Numbered from the stretch's first letter, positions 1-10,730 are shown. The stretch: 64,000 bases of DNA from Hydrangea macrophylla (GCA_033977485.1 CM066984.1:47297600-47361599); one strand, 5' to 3'. Notes: generated by a model not told the origin, from the letters alone. Translations and numbers: made by a program.

Positions 1-301
1 GAAGCTGCAGAAACTATTATAGTCTTCCCAAAACCTTCCTATCCTCTCTATTAGGGTTCCCACCAACCCTAGTCTTTCCGGCAGGCATCCGCAGGAGTCA
101 TAAGGGTGAAGATCATCTAGTGGAGGCTGCTGGAAGTTAAAGTTTCAGAATTGGGTTCAAGACACTAAGGTATAATTCTTGCACCCCTTGTACGCATCTA
201 TGGAATTAACAAGTAGTAGATCCTGGAATACCAAAAGTTTTATAACTTAATTTATTTCCGCTGCGCGTTTAAACTCTAAATTTAAACCACTTTTTCCTTC
301 A
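1..301 (+). mobile_element. 3' part of an LTR (same family as the solo LTR at 13.9-15.4 kb)
   Basis: This stretch matches, in the opposite orientation, about 13,931-14,250 of the solo LTR at 13,931-15,420. Shared blocks include the 'gaagctgcagaaact' start, the 'attgggttcaagacacta' block and the 'ccgctgcg' block near the end. It stops at a terminal CA at 301, and gag coding of the next element begins at once. The insertion therefore cut that gag. The rest of this LTR lies left of the window, so I cannot tell whether it is solo or part of a complete element. Confidence 0.75.
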
Positions 302-1027
302 GTGAAGTCACAATTGGCTAAGGAATTCCAAGACCTCACTCAAGGTACCATGACTGTGTAGTAGTATGTGAAGAAGTTCAATGAGCTATCTCAGTATGCT
401 CCTCATCTGACTGATACGGAGGAGAAGAAGAACGAAAAATTTATTGACGGATTGGGACATCACTTGTCCAAGGCAGTGCTATCTGCAGAGAGTGAGCCTT
501 TCAACAAAGTGGTGGATTTGGCTTTGAAGTTCGAGCAAAAGGAGCAGAAATTTCAGGCTGAGAGGTCAGCAAGGGCAAAGACCAATGAGAATTCTAGAGA
601 CACTCAGCCTCAAACTCAGCAAAAAGATACAGGATATAGTGGGAACAGATTTAAGCCTTATGATCAGGGGTGGAGAGGTCAGCAGTATCAAAGACAACGA
701 TATGGCGGTTAGCGGTTCCCAGGAAATCAGGGGAACTTCAGGCAGCAGAAGCAACAGTGGAATGGTCAGGGTGGTCAGCGTAATCAGGGCTTCCAAGGTC
801 AACATCAGTAGGCCCCGCAGCCACAGATTGGTTTCCATCCACCAGTGCCTCAGATTAGAGCACCACCGGTAAGGGGAGAGATGGTTGTAGCTCCTAGAGT
901 GTGTTTCAATTGTCAGTTACCAGGACATATTGCTAGGGAATGTCCCTACCCTCCTAGGAATAAGCAGGCCGCGAGACAGGGTCAAAGCAGCTCTAGTCAG
1001 GGCATTTGCAGTGATGCCAGGCAATGA
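302..1027 (+). pseudogene. gag: TEK1 gag, 5' truncated
   Basis: Gag is the structural capsid/nucleocapsid protein that packages element RNA into virus-like particles in the cytoplasm. The reading frame starts inside the capsid region (KEFQDLTQGTMTV, then KKFNELSQYAP), followed by a glutamine/arginine/glycine-rich stretch. One CCHC knuckle (C-x2-C-x4-H-x4-C) lies at 902-943. In-frame TAG codons occur at 359-361, 362-364, 710-712 and 808-810. All sit where glutamine is plausible, in Q-rich text, so CAG-to-TAG change is the likely cause. A one-base shift near 1,000 moves coding into the protease frame, and the gag frame ends with TGA at 1025-1027. The N-terminal half of gag is absent from the window. 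Confidence 0.85.
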
Positions 1028-1410
1028 GAATGTGCAAGGTAGCCTCAAACTTTTTCATTCCGATGTTCGTGTCTTGTTTGATTCGGGTGCATCCCACTCT
1101 TTTATTTCTCGTCAGTTTGTTTTGAGAGAGTATTCTTGTTACGCCTTTACTTGTTCCTGTGAGCGTAGGAACACCTCTAGGGGGTTCAGTTACTCTATAT
1201 GAGCATTGTAAAGATTTTGTGATAGACTTTGGGGATAGGACTTTCCTCGTTAATTTGATTGTATTGGGGTTTGAAGGGTTTTCCATTATTTTGGGGATGG
1301 ATTGGCTTAGGGCGAACTATGTTGTCCTTGATTGTGCTAAGAGGACCATTCATATAGATACCCCAGGATTACCTCGTTTCTCTTATACGTATCCAGATAG
1401 TAGAGAATTG
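1028..1410 (+). pseudogene. TEK1 aspartic protease region
   Basis: The protease cuts the Gag-Pol polyprotein. The active-site motif D-S-G-A-S lies at 1080-1094, preceded by VRVLF and followed by HSFIS, which is typical of plant Ty3/gypsy proteases. Downstream, in a second frame, come SVGTPLGGSV and ILGMDWL. The latter is the conserved C-terminal I-L-G-M-D-W-L segment of this domain. The change of frame between about 1,110 and 1,158 marks a second one-base lesion, so no single frame reads through. Confidence 0.75.
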
Positions 1411-2832
1411 GTTATGTCTAGTTTTCTAGATTCGGTGGAGATACCGAAGAAGAATATTAGTGATGTGGATGTGGTATGCGACTTTGAGGATGTCTTTCAG
1501 GAGATCCCTAGACTGCCGCCTAAAAGAGAGGTAGAATTCCGGATTGATCTTGTACCAGGGTCCATACCAATTTCTAAGGCAGCATATCGTATGGCGCCCA
1601 AGGAGTTAGGAGAGATGAAGAAGCAATTGGATGAAATGCTTCAGAAAGGGTGCGTTAATTATTTCTTTCTGGTAGATTCATTTTTATTCTTAGTTGATCT
1701 TTATTTCTAGTAGTGTAATTCTTTTGAGGTGTGTATGAATCAGGTTCATACGTCCTAGTAACTCACCGTGGGGAGGTCCGGCAATATTTGTATCCAAGAA
1801 GGACGGTAGTCTTCGTATGTGTATAGACTACAGGGAGTTGAATAAGGTGACGATCAAGAACAAGTATCCTTTGCCCAGGATTGACGACCTTCTTGATCAA
1901 TTGAAGGGAGCGGCGGTCTTTTCACAGCTTGATTTGAGGACCGGATATCACCAGATGGGAGTGGTGGAAGAGAGCATCCCCCGTATAGCTTTTCGTACTC
2001 GGTATGGGTTATATGAATTTCCAGTGATGCCATTTGGTTTGACCAATGCTCCAGCATTCTTTATGGATTTGATGATTAGGGTGTTCAGGCCGTATTTGGA
2101 CCGTTTTGTCATTGTCTTCATAGATGACATTTTGGTTTATTCACGGACTCAGGAGGAGCATAGAGAGCATTTGAAAGTGGTGTTGCAGATACTTCGGGAG
2201 CATCAGTTGTATGCCAAGTTTAGTAAGTGTCATTTTTGGGAGACCGCAGTGAGATTTCTAGGTCATGTTATTTCAGCTGAGGGAATATCAGTAGATCCTA
2301 AAAAAGTCGCAGCAGTGCAAGACTGGGTACAACCTTCTAATCCGACAGAGGTGAGGAGTTTCTTGGGATTAGCAGGTTATTATAGGAGGTTCATTGAGAA
2401 GTTTTCTCTCATAGCAGCTCCAATGATGAAGTTGACTCGTAAAAATATGAAGTTTATGTGGACAGATGAGTGTGAGCAAGCATTTCAGGATTTGAAGCAG
2501 CGGTTGACCATGGCGCCAGTGTTGACTATCCCGATGGAAGGGGAAGCTTGTAGTGTTCACAGATGCTAGTGGGACCGGTTTGGGTTGTGTCTTGATGCAA
2601 GAAGGGAAGGTTGTTTCATATGCTTCTAGACAGTTAAGGCTACATGAGAGGAGGCTACATGGCAGTTATTGTGTTTGCACTGAAAGTGTGGAGGCATTAT
2701 TTGTTTGGGGAGAGATTTGAGTTGTATATAGATCATAAGAGTCTCAAGTACTTGTTTTCACAGAAGGAACTGAAATGTAGTGGCCGATGCACTGAGTCAG
2801 AAACACAGTGTGATGGCTTCTTTGATGGTTAG
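1411..2832 (+). pseudogene. TEK1 reverse transcriptase and RNase H
   Basis: The RT copies element RNA into DNA. Visible RT blocks are R-x-A-Y-R-M-A-P-like text near 1,580, [16 protein letters not shown] near 1,798-1,845, [23 protein letters not shown], the catalytic F-I-D-D near 2,117, and FLGHVIS. The RT is split by a 94-bp intron-like insertion at 1,650-1,743. RNase H text ([13 protein letters not shown]) begins after a frameshift near 2,545. Two blocks of RNase H are deleted: one near 2,640 within the usual H-E-x-x-Y-x-x-H-D-L-E-L segment, and one near 2,778, where KEL runs almost directly into VADALS. The enzyme is broken in several places. Confidence 0.9.
1650..1743 (+). other. Intron-like 94-bp insertion within TEK1 reverse transcriptase
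   Basis: The segment starts GTGCGT, ends AATCAG, is T-rich and contains in-frame stops. The upstream frame ends on the second base of a codon at 1,649, and the downstream RT frame resumes with one base at 1,744. Removing exactly this GT-AG segment keeps the frame and joins the two halves of a strongly conserved RT block. Its length and composition fit a small plant intron. The alternative is a non-spliced insertion that disabled RT; its 3' part shares a 14-mer, TTTGAGGTGTGTAT, with the region just before the 3' LTR. Confidence 0.55.
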
Positions 2833-4366
2833 GGAGTGGAAGTCTCTTGAAGTGTTAGCATCTCATGATATTCAGCCAGGGCATGAAGGTGAGAAAGCAC
2901 ATATTGGGAGTTTGGTTGTCCAACCGACTTTAATAGGGAAAGTTCGACAGATGCAGAGGTTAGATACAATTTTAGTTAACCGTCTTAATGACTTGGTTGT
3001 AGATTTGCTTGATGAGTGTTCGACGGATTAGTCCGTGGATATAGAGGGAAGTTTATGTTTTCAAGGAAGACTCTGTGTACCGGATAGTGAAGAGTTGAAG
3101 AGAGAAGTGCTTGATGAGGCACATCGGTCTCGATACACTATACATCCTGGTGGGACTAAGATGTATCATGACCTGAAATGAATCTTTTGGTGGGAAGGTA
3201 TGAAGAGAGATGTGGGAGAATATGTTTCTAAGTGTATGGTGTGTCAGCAGGTTAAGGCGGAACATCAGAGACCGTCTGGCTTGTTAAAACCTTTGGAAAT
3301 ACCTGTATGGAAATGGGAGTGTATCTCTATGGATTTTGTGGATGGTTTGCCGAGATCCAAGAAGGGAAATGAGTCAATTTGGGTGATTGTGGATAGGCTG
3401 ACTAAGTCGGCGCACTTTATTATAGTGAGTGTGCATAGGACGGCAGACAAGTTGGCACAATTATATATTCGAGAGATAGTACGTTTGCATGGGACTCCGA
3501 CCTTGATTGTGTCTGACCGTGATCTGTTGTTTGTGGCAGAGTTTTGGGAGAGTTTTTAGCGAGCGATGGGGACCCAGTTAGACCTTAGTACAGCTTATCA
3601 TCCTCAGACCGATGGGCAGAATGAGAGAGTTAATCAGATCCTTGAAGATATGTTGAGGGCTTGTGTTCTCGATCTCGGTGGTAGTTGGGAAGAACACTTG
3701 TCATTGGTAGAGTTTGCTTACAATAACAGTTACCATTCTAGCATAGGAATGGCACCTTTCAAAGCGTTGTATGGGAGGCCGTGTAGATCTCCAGTGTGTT
3801 GGACAGAAGTGGGTGACGTACCTATTTTGGGTCCAGAGATGGTTCAGGAAACTACTGAGAAGGTGAGTGTTATTAGAGAGAGGATTAAGACTTCTCAGAG
3901 TCGGCAAAAGAGTTATGCTGATAGGAAGCGCAAGGGTGTAGAATTCAAAGTGGGAGATTTCGTGTTCTTGAAAGTATCTCCAATGAAGGGTGTGATGCGA
4001 TTTGGTAAGAAATGGAAGCTTGCTCCGAGATTTGTAGGACCTTATGAGATCATAGGAAAGGTTGGAGAGTTGGCCTTTAGAGCCTTGCTGCCTCCGACAT
4101 TGGCGACAATCCATAACGTGTTCCATGTATCGATGTTGATGAAGTGTGAGAAGGACCCTACACAGATTGTTCGTCCGACAGAACTTGAGATTAACGATGA
4201 CAACATGTATGTTGTTAGACCTATCACTATTGTCGATCGAGATGTGAAGTATTTGCGGAGAAAAGTAGTGAATTTTGTGAAGGTGCAATGGAGTGAGAGA
4301 ATTAACGATGTTACGTGGGAACTAGAGGAGAAGATTCGGAAGTCACATCCCGAGCTATTCGTGTAG
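2833..4366 (+). pseudogene. TEK1 integrase with C-terminal chromodomain
   Basis: Integrase inserts the cDNA into chromatin. Visible parts are the zinc-binding C-x2-C (KCMVCQQ near 3,230), the catalytic core with D in SMDFVDGLP, D in VSDRD and E in GQNERVN, the GPYEI/FHVSML C-terminal block, and a chromodomain at about 4,200-4,366. The chromodomain shows VKVQWSERINDVTWELEE and ends in PELFV. Chromodomains of this class are known to guide insertion to heterochromatin. A TGA at 3179-3181 replaces a conserved Trp codon and a TAG at 3557-3559 interrupts the core. From 3,566 to 4,366 the frame is open, so this is the best preserved part of the element. Confidence 0.9.
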
Positions 4367-4384
4367 TGTTCGTGCATGTTTCAA

Positions 4385-4419
4385 ATCTCGGGACGAGATT
4401 TTCTTTGAGGTGTGTATAA
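4385..4419 (+). other. TEK1 3' untranslated end and PPT region
   Basis: Between the chromodomain stop and the LTR is the block 'tctcgggacgagattttc', a close variant of the CTCGAGGACGAG block that often precedes the polypurine tract in Tekay-like elements. The purine tract itself is poor here (TTTGAGGTGTGTATAA), so the exact PPT is uncertain. Confidence 0.5.
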
Positions 4420-6691
4420 TGTAATACCCTGTATTTTTTGAAAATAATTCTTAGTGTTTAATTGGTATTTTTATGATTTTATTTAAATGAATAATATGGT
4501 TAGTATACAAAAATTAGTGTGAGTGTTATACACTACAAAACTTCTATGTGGTTAAAAAAAAAAAAGGAAACATGTGTGTGCAGTTTGTGTGTGTCGTGGG
4601 TGAGTAGTGTCTTTAGTATGTGTGTGTGTATTAGTTAGTTAGGTATTACATAGTATCTTATATACTTGCATAATATAATAATAGGGTTAGGTAAACCCCC
4701 TCCTTTGCACAGTCGCCGAATATAGAGAGAGAGAGAGAAGAGAAAGAAGAAGAAGAAAAGGGACGAGAAAGGAGAAGGGTCCCAGATCCGTGGCCTCGTG
4801 TGGAATCGCGGAACGTCGTTATTGTCAATTTTTTTGATCGAACTAGGTGAGTTAAATTTTGTGTATCCGAATATGTATATACATGTATGTATATATGTAT
4901 ACGGGAGTAATTAAATTAGTAGTTGTTTAATTTAATTGTTAGGGTTAAATCTTTGTAATGGATACACGTTAGTGTTGAAGTAATTTAGATAGTTTCTTTC
5001 CCCCTCGTGTGACTTTGTGATTATGACATTAGGGTATTCGAAAGTGTTAGGTGAATAGTTAGTTTGATAAAAGCATATGTGAAATATTCATGGTCATTAA
5101 GAAATATATGTGAAATTTGTTTTTTTTTTAAATTTACACAGTTGCAGAAACTTTAGAATATTATTAGAAAATCGTGGCTTTGAATTTGAACATTCTGTCC
5201 GCGTGTCTCATGTAAAACGTTCTGCACGTTTTTTGTCTAATGGTGTTTTCCCTGATTCTGCACCGTTTGGGCAGAAATTGAAGGTTTTTCAGTAGCAGTT
5301 TTTAGTATATTAAAATATACAAAATTGGGGAAATATGATTCGTTGTTTTTTTTTTTATATGCGTTTGTATGACTTAACGAAGATTACTTGGAGATACATG
5401 AATTCTCATATAATGTTGAGCTATAAAAAAAATAGGTGATAGTCATTAACGTTGAGTCCGATTAAATTTTATAATTCCGAGAATGAAAAATGGTTTCAAA
5501 TTCCTTAGTGTTCACCGCTCCCAGTTGTGATATTTTTTTGGTAACTCGACTTGCTGAGTGTACCTTTTTCTCACTGGCTTCGTGATCAAGCTGGCCTAAG
5601 CCTTATGCCCGGCTTATTTTGTTAGACGTCTAGGCATATTGACTGGCCTTCTGTGTGTATACCTGGTTTGGTTGATACCCCAACCAAACTGGCACCAGAG
5701 TGGATGTTGGTAGTATGTCCGGGCACACATGGGATATATGTGTGGGTGTACCATGGAGGGTAGCCAAGTGGTGAACCTAGGGAATTGAATAATAAATCGT
5801 TTATATAAGTAAGAGGATTATTGTCAATAAATTTCCCGACGAGTCAATGGATCTAAAATGTTGATTTCTTGGACTTCTGTTCTTTGCTTATATATTTATT
5901 TTTGGACATGTAGTGAGTAAATTATGAAGTTAATTATTGCGAGTTCTTAGTACTAGTAGTTCCGCATAATTTGTGGTATTTTGTTATTATGAATCTTCGT
6001 GGTTACAGGATGGTGGGTCCACTAACATTTTGCAGGTATTGACTCACCATGTGACGGAAGGTAAGAATTATTTTATTTAAATTCGGGCGAGAACTGCATG
6101 GCCACCACATAGAGGGAAACTACCGCTTGTCCTGACATGTGAAGTGGAACTATCCTCTTGCCCGAATTACCTGTTGGGTGTGGTAGTAAGAGTCACCGTG
6201 TGATTCCTAGCTCTGTGTGTGTGTGTGGTTTAACTCATACCAGTCACGTGACCCGTTGAGTTTTTCTCGCGGGTGCGTTCTTGTTAGAGCGTAGCCGATC
6301 ATAATCTGCAGGGCTAGTAGGGAGTTCGTGGCACCTGGTCGCAGGAGGCGTGTGGAGTCTTGCGTTGTTCTCTTTATTCGTTTTTATATCACTTTAGAGA
6401 GTTTAGTAATAAGACTTTGGTACTATGGTCCGTTTGACAATCTAAGATATTATTTTAGTGGAGTGTTCTTTTTAGATGTTTATTATGTTGTGGAGTTGGA
6501 TTTGAAATCTTGGTTTGACTTTTATGGTTGGATGTTGACCGTTGATATAGCTCATGTGAGTAATGATTTATTTCGGTACAGACTGTGTGATGTTTTTATA
6601 TTTCTAGCACCTTTGATGATTGGACAACAGGATATTGGTTGAGGGTTCTTCCTTGATTAATACTTAGTTGTCTGAAAATTGGGGTGTGACA
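4420..6691 (+). repeat. TEK1 3' LTR (about 2.27 kb)
   Basis: The LTR starts TGTAATACCCTG right after the PPT region and ends GGGGTGTGACA at 6,691. Beyond that the sequence changes to the interrupted LTR of TRG. It contains a GA-rich stretch at about 4,725-4,760, AT-rich sequence and no credible coding. The base run after the end (GTGTG at 6692-6696) is the probable right target duplication; its left partner is outside the window. Short open frames inside are chance. Confidence 0.85.
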
Positions 6692-7210
6692 GTGTGTGTG
6701 TGATGCAGAATGTGTGCATAGGGGTATATGTATGTAGGACAAGGAGGGGGGTTGACAAGTGTTGTGTGTGTAATGCCAAGTGTCGTGTGTGGTGTGTACA
6801 TGGGTGACACAAGGTGGGGGGGTCAATGCATGCTTGCCACGTGGGTGGGTGGTGGCCGTATGGCTGCTACGTGGCCATGTGTGGGGCCCACATCAACATG
6901 CAATTCTATGGGATTGCATGCAAGTTTCGATGTACGTGCACAACTGTAATTGTGCCTACGTACGGGCTATGTACGGCTTAAATATAAGTCGTCTGTGAAT
7001 TCTAACTACACTTAAAAGTCGGGGTTGCGACTACTGTGATAATAATAGTACTAAATATAACGACGTCATTTTTGTTTGCTAAGATAATAACTAAAGATCC
7101 TATAGAGGTTCCTTATTAGGGTCATCCTAATGGACCTTCTGTAACCGTCCCCATGGTGATATGTCACTTCTAATCCTACATGGAATTTCTAGAAAATTCT
7201 GGGTGCTATA
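6692..7210 (-). repeat. TRG 3' LTR, first 519 bp, truncated by TEK1
   Basis: This stretch is a near copy of 15,850-16,374, sharing 'gatgcagaatgtg', 'gacaaggaggggggttgaca' and a long block up to 'ttctgggtgcta'. On the minus strand it begins TATAGCACCC, where the 5' LTR begins TGTAGCACCC, so one terminal base has mutated. The left edge coincides with the end of TEK1, which shows that TEK1 inserted here later. The remainder of this LTR must lie left of TEK1's missing 5' end. Confidence 0.87.
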
Positions 7211-7306
7211 TCTCTACCCACCTTATTTGAGGATTTCGTCCTCGAAATCTAGAGATTGCAAGGTCTCAGAAAGTACAAGGTTCTAATCTCATCTCAGATT
7301 CTAAGG
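7211..7306 (-). other. TRG 3' end with PPT-type block
   Basis: On the minus strand, 'tttcgaggacgaaatcc' is followed by 'aataaggtgggtagaga' and then the LTR start. The CGAGGACGA block followed by a purine-rich run is the usual 3' end of Tekay-like elements. Its position straight after gag shows that pol has been lost. Confidence 0.6.
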
Positions 7307-8520
7307 TTATGAGGTTTCCGTCAGTTGATTCATCACCATATACGATTCAGGGTTCTGGCACTGTGCATAGTACCTTCGGTCTTCCATTCTATTCAGTGCT
7401 GGGATTGATTTACTGATCTGCGAGTTCTCTTCCTGGATGTTTGTGCTGGTGGAGCATTGTTCTGAACTTCTTGTTCGGGGCAATCTTTGCGTACATGTCC
7501 AGCCTTTCCACAATTGAAACACCACACCTGTTGCCCTGTGAGCTGTTTCGGTGCTGTGCATTCTTTAGAGTGGTGTCCAGATGTTCCGCAGTTGTAGCAG
7601 ATATCACGTTGCTTTGCGTGTGTCTGAACGGCTGTCTGACTAACTTTTTTGTCATTGCTTCGTTGTCTCTTGTTATGATTCTGGGTGTGTTCAGAGTTTC
7701 CTCCGGTGATTACAGACTACATTCGAGCGGTTGCCCGTGACACTTGATTGCCTCTTCGATTTCCTCCTGGGTTGGTTGCCTGGAACCAATTATCTTTTCC
7801 TCTTTGTTGGTGGCTTTCTAGTTTCTTGCTGTTCAGGGCTATGTTCTCCAGTTGTGTGGCTAATTCGACCATTTCTTCGAATGGTTGGTCAAGGTATACT
7901 ACTGTTGTCTTTTGTATGTCCGAGTTAAGTCCTTCGTAATATTGCAGTGTCTTATTTCGCTGAGTATCTACTATGTAAAATCGCAATAGTCTCTCAAATT
8001 TTGATGTATATTCTTGTACTGTCATGTTGCCTTGAACTAGTTCTATGAATTCCTTTTTCTTCTTGTTTCTTTCCGTCCTTGGAAAGTACTTTGCTAGGAA
8101 TTTCATTTTGAATGCTTCCCATGTCATTCTCCTTGCAACATCTTTGCCCACTATAGCTTCGACAGATTCCCACCAGTCTGCTGCCGAATACGTCAATTGA
8201 AAAACAGCTAAGCGTCTTTTCTTCGTCTCGTTGTATTCAAGGGCTTGAAACATTCGTTCCATATCACGAAGCCATTGCTCAGCTTCCCATGCTTCTGCCA
8301 TTCTAGTGAAAGTCCCTGGTTTAAGTGCACGAAATCTCTCAAGTAGTTTATCTCCTGTCTGACGAGCATTTCCGTTGTTGATGACGCGGTCCAGGTGATC
8401 ACTTGCTTGCTCCATACGTCGGATAAGAGCTCATATCAATCTTGTTGGATCCACTGCTGGAGGTATCACATTCGTTGGTCCGTTGGGTGGATTCTGAGTA
8501 TTTCGGTTTCTCTTAACCAT
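7307..8520 (-). pseudogene. gag: TRG gag with two CCHC zinc knuckles
   Basis: The capsid/nucleocapsid protein starts at the ATG at 8520-8518, the first Met before the gag-like text. A TGA interrupts the frame near 8,430. The capsid domain reads from 8,415: AEAWEAEQWLRDMERMF, YSAADWWES, KFLAKYFP, KKKEFIELVQGNMTVQEY and FERLLRF, all usual for Ty3/gypsy gag. A TAG at 7719-7717 is followed in the same frame by two knuckles at 7599-7480, C-Y-N-C...H...C and C-F-N-C...H...C. The frame ends with TGA near 7,390, or after a shift near 7,307. Nothing resembling the protease D-S-G motif follows. Confidence 0.87.
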
Positions 8521-8980
8521 GGTATGCGTTAGCAAGGGTTATACCTACGAGTTGATACCTATTAGGTCAATACCTTATCTTATCTCATTTGATCACATAA
8601 TAAGTAACTGTAACGATTTATCGAGTCAACAGAGATTTCTAACATATAACGATTGTCACAACTACTATTAGGATCAAGGGTATGGCATTCCTATCCTTGG
8701 TCTTTCTAGACTCTAGGCTGAGCTGACTGTTCGAGATACATCTCAGGAAGTTCATCAGTGCCTAAACATCTATCGACCAATGGTCAATCCTATATTCGTA
8801 TAAGATGTAAGATTAGCAATTAATTAAAAGTAAGAATTCATCTAATCCATACAATTATGTTTTAAGTTAAGTCACAAGCAGACTATTACTGATCAGAAAA
8901 TAAAAAGGTACAACAAAAGTACGAATACTAGTTCTACTAGTCTGGAATACATCAAAAGAAGTGGAACAAAACAAGATGAT
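8521..8980. other. TRG spacer between extra ORF B and gag
   Basis: This is AT-rich sequence with stops in all frames. I see no coding or structural signal beyond its position as part of the TRG internal region. Confidence 0.5.
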
Positions 8981-9490
8981 CTAGCTAAGGGTCCAATCTC
9001 CATCTCTCTCAACATCAGAGTCCGAGGTCACCTCTCCTAAGTCACTGGATGGCGGAAAGTCAATCGGAGGGATACCTATAAATGCATCCCAGGCTGGCTC
9101 TAGGGGCAAATCAGGGTCCTCTATTATCTCAGGCTCTGCTAGTGGGTCTTCATCTTGATCGTCATCTGAGTCATCATCAGAACCTACAGGGGTAACAAAA
9201 TATACTATGTCTTCTTGTGGCTCGTCCTGGTCATGGATCGCAAGGTTTCCAAGGGCATGAGAAACCTCCTCCATCTCAGCAGACAGCAAGCGCGGTGCCA
9301 CTACTCTATGATATGCTAACTCTGGAACAGGTCTCTCACGGAAGAAACAACGTGTCCACTTCCTTATACTCTGGCGAACTCTATGCCTGATGGTGGTGCT
9401 AACATGACCAACTCCTCAAGGCGCAAACTTTCTCTCCAAGGTGACTCTGTACTATCCATCCGCAGCATCATACTCTAACTGGTGCTCCAT
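8981..9490 (-). pseudogene. TRG extra ORF B (about 169 codons, acidic C-terminus), unrecognised
   Basis: I do not recognise this protein. Starting at ATG 9490-9488, one frame reads MEHQLEYDAADG, stop, YRVTLERKFAP, stop, then a basic segment (VRQSIRKWTRCFFRERP) and VVAPRLLSAEMEEVSHAL. It continues into a long acidic tail with D/E runs and proline (SDDDSDDDQDEDPL, IEDPDLPLEP) and ends at a stop at 8,981. The frame stays protein-like on both sides of the two stops (TAG and TGA), which supports a decayed gene rather than a chance frame. It lies between the PBS and gag, a position where some LTR elements carry additional ORFs. Function is unknown. Confidence 0.55.
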
Positions 9491-10059
9491 GCTAGCCTTC
9501 CCAACACAGAAAACTAACTTAGTACTGATGCTAATTAAAGAAATATCTTAAAATTTCATAGTGATAAGGGGTACCTTTCTTAATTCTTTCTAAACCTTGA
9601 GTTATTGCCAACTGTTCCAAGTCTGACTCCCTGAACCTATATTAGTTCCTACTTCTATATTTTACACTTGTAATTTGTATTGCTCAAGTCATCGCGAGGA
9701 TCTATTAGTCATTCTTATAAACTAAGAGTATACAAGATTAAATAAATTACTGGGATGAATAAAACTAATTAAAAGCAAGCAGTACATCCATGTGAAAATA
9801 TATAAGTCAGGTTAAAGATAATCTCCATAGATAGCTCTAAATATAGTGCAGCATAGTTCCAAAAACATTTACATCAGAGAGTGCGTACGCTAAATAGGTA
9901 CATAGTAGGGAATAGTTCCAAAAATAGATACATGAAAAAGGCGTACACGTTACTACTACTACGTATTACATGCCTGAGTACAGCTATATACAAAAGATGG
10001 ACTACTAGTCCTATTATAATAGAGCTCTAGGGCCTGGGAATTTCTATCCCAAAAGTCCT
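9491..10059. other. TRG spacer between extra ORFs A and B
   Basis: This is AT-rich sequence with no protein-like frame. It could be an intron joining ORF A to ORF B, but I cannot name convincing splice sites. Confidence 0.4.
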
Positions 10060-10623
10060 TCAATCATCCTGATCCTCGACCTTTGGCTTTCCCTTCTCAG
10101 CCATGTCTTTCTTGGGTGGTTCCTCGCCCACATTCTCAGTTGGGTCAACATTGACTGCGGAATCAGCATCCTCCACGAAATTGATCTCCTTTACCGGAAC
10201 TTCTCCATCATCATCCTCCTCCTCCCTATCAGTCCCCATGACTGACTCAGCGGTTAAGGGTGCATCAGCTATGGACTCCTCTGGTGCTGGGGGTGGCATA
10301 GCAAGAGGTGATCCTATGGGTCCTGGTGTGGGTGTCAGCTTAACTTGAAAAGTCATGACTCGGAGGGTATAGCAGTCCTGAGTCATCTCAGCTGCTTCCT
10401 GATGAACAAGTCTTAGGGTGCGTTCTCGGCAATGTGCCTCTCTCTGCAGGATCTCTGGGTCCTCAATTCCCAACATATGTACGTCATGCCACATATTATC
10501 TTCCAAATGCCGTTGGGCACTCTGTCGAATCCTTTGCCGGTACAACACTGGGTCCGCAGGCTCTATACGATCTGGCTATACCCAATGTCCTCCAAATCCA
10601 TCTTGGACATAAAAGGGTTCCAT
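10060..10623 (-). pseudogene. TRG extra ORF A (about 187 codons, Pro- and acid-rich), unrecognised
   Basis: I do not recognise this protein. The first Met is at 10623-10621 (MEPFYVQDGFGGHWV); a TAG at 10578-10576 interrupts, and the same frame continues as PDRIEPADPVLYRQRIRQ. Next comes a helical, Arg/Glu/His-rich part (HCRERTLRLVHQEAAEMTQD). The C-terminal half has proline and acidic clusters (TPTPGPIG, MPPPAPEES, TDREEEDDDGE) and a Lys/Asp-rich end (GKPKVEDQDD). It begins about 110 bp downstream of the PBS, so it is the first protein of the element. Low complexity towards the end limits what can be inferred. Confidence 0.58.
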
Positions 10624-10730
10624 ACTAACCTGTCCAATGTAAACTATCATAGGGTTAGTATCTTCATAAACGGGAAAAGATCTAATGGTTTATAACTTAA
10701 AGTGCATAGGACAAAGGGTAAATGCCTAAA

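Larger units (their letters stand above)
302..6691 (+). mobile_element. TEK1: degraded Tekay-like Ty3/gypsy chromovirus, 5' truncated
   Basis: The order is gag with one CCHC knuckle, aspartic protease, reverse transcriptase, RNase H, integrase, chromodomain, then a 2.27-kb 3' LTR. That order and the C-terminal chromodomain are those of plant chromoviruses. The length and style of the LTR (TGTAATACCC...GGTGTGACA) suggest the Tekay clade. The 5' LTR, PBS and start of gag are missing, cut by the LTR at 1-301. The element has several premature stops, at least three frameshifts and two internal deletions, so it is dead. It sits in the 3' LTR of the minus-strand element TRG. Confidence 0.9.

Noticed and set aside
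3701..4288. 195-codon minus-strand open frame
   Set aside because: It lies opposite TEK1 integrase, which has clear catalytic motifs on the + strand; it is a shadow frame.
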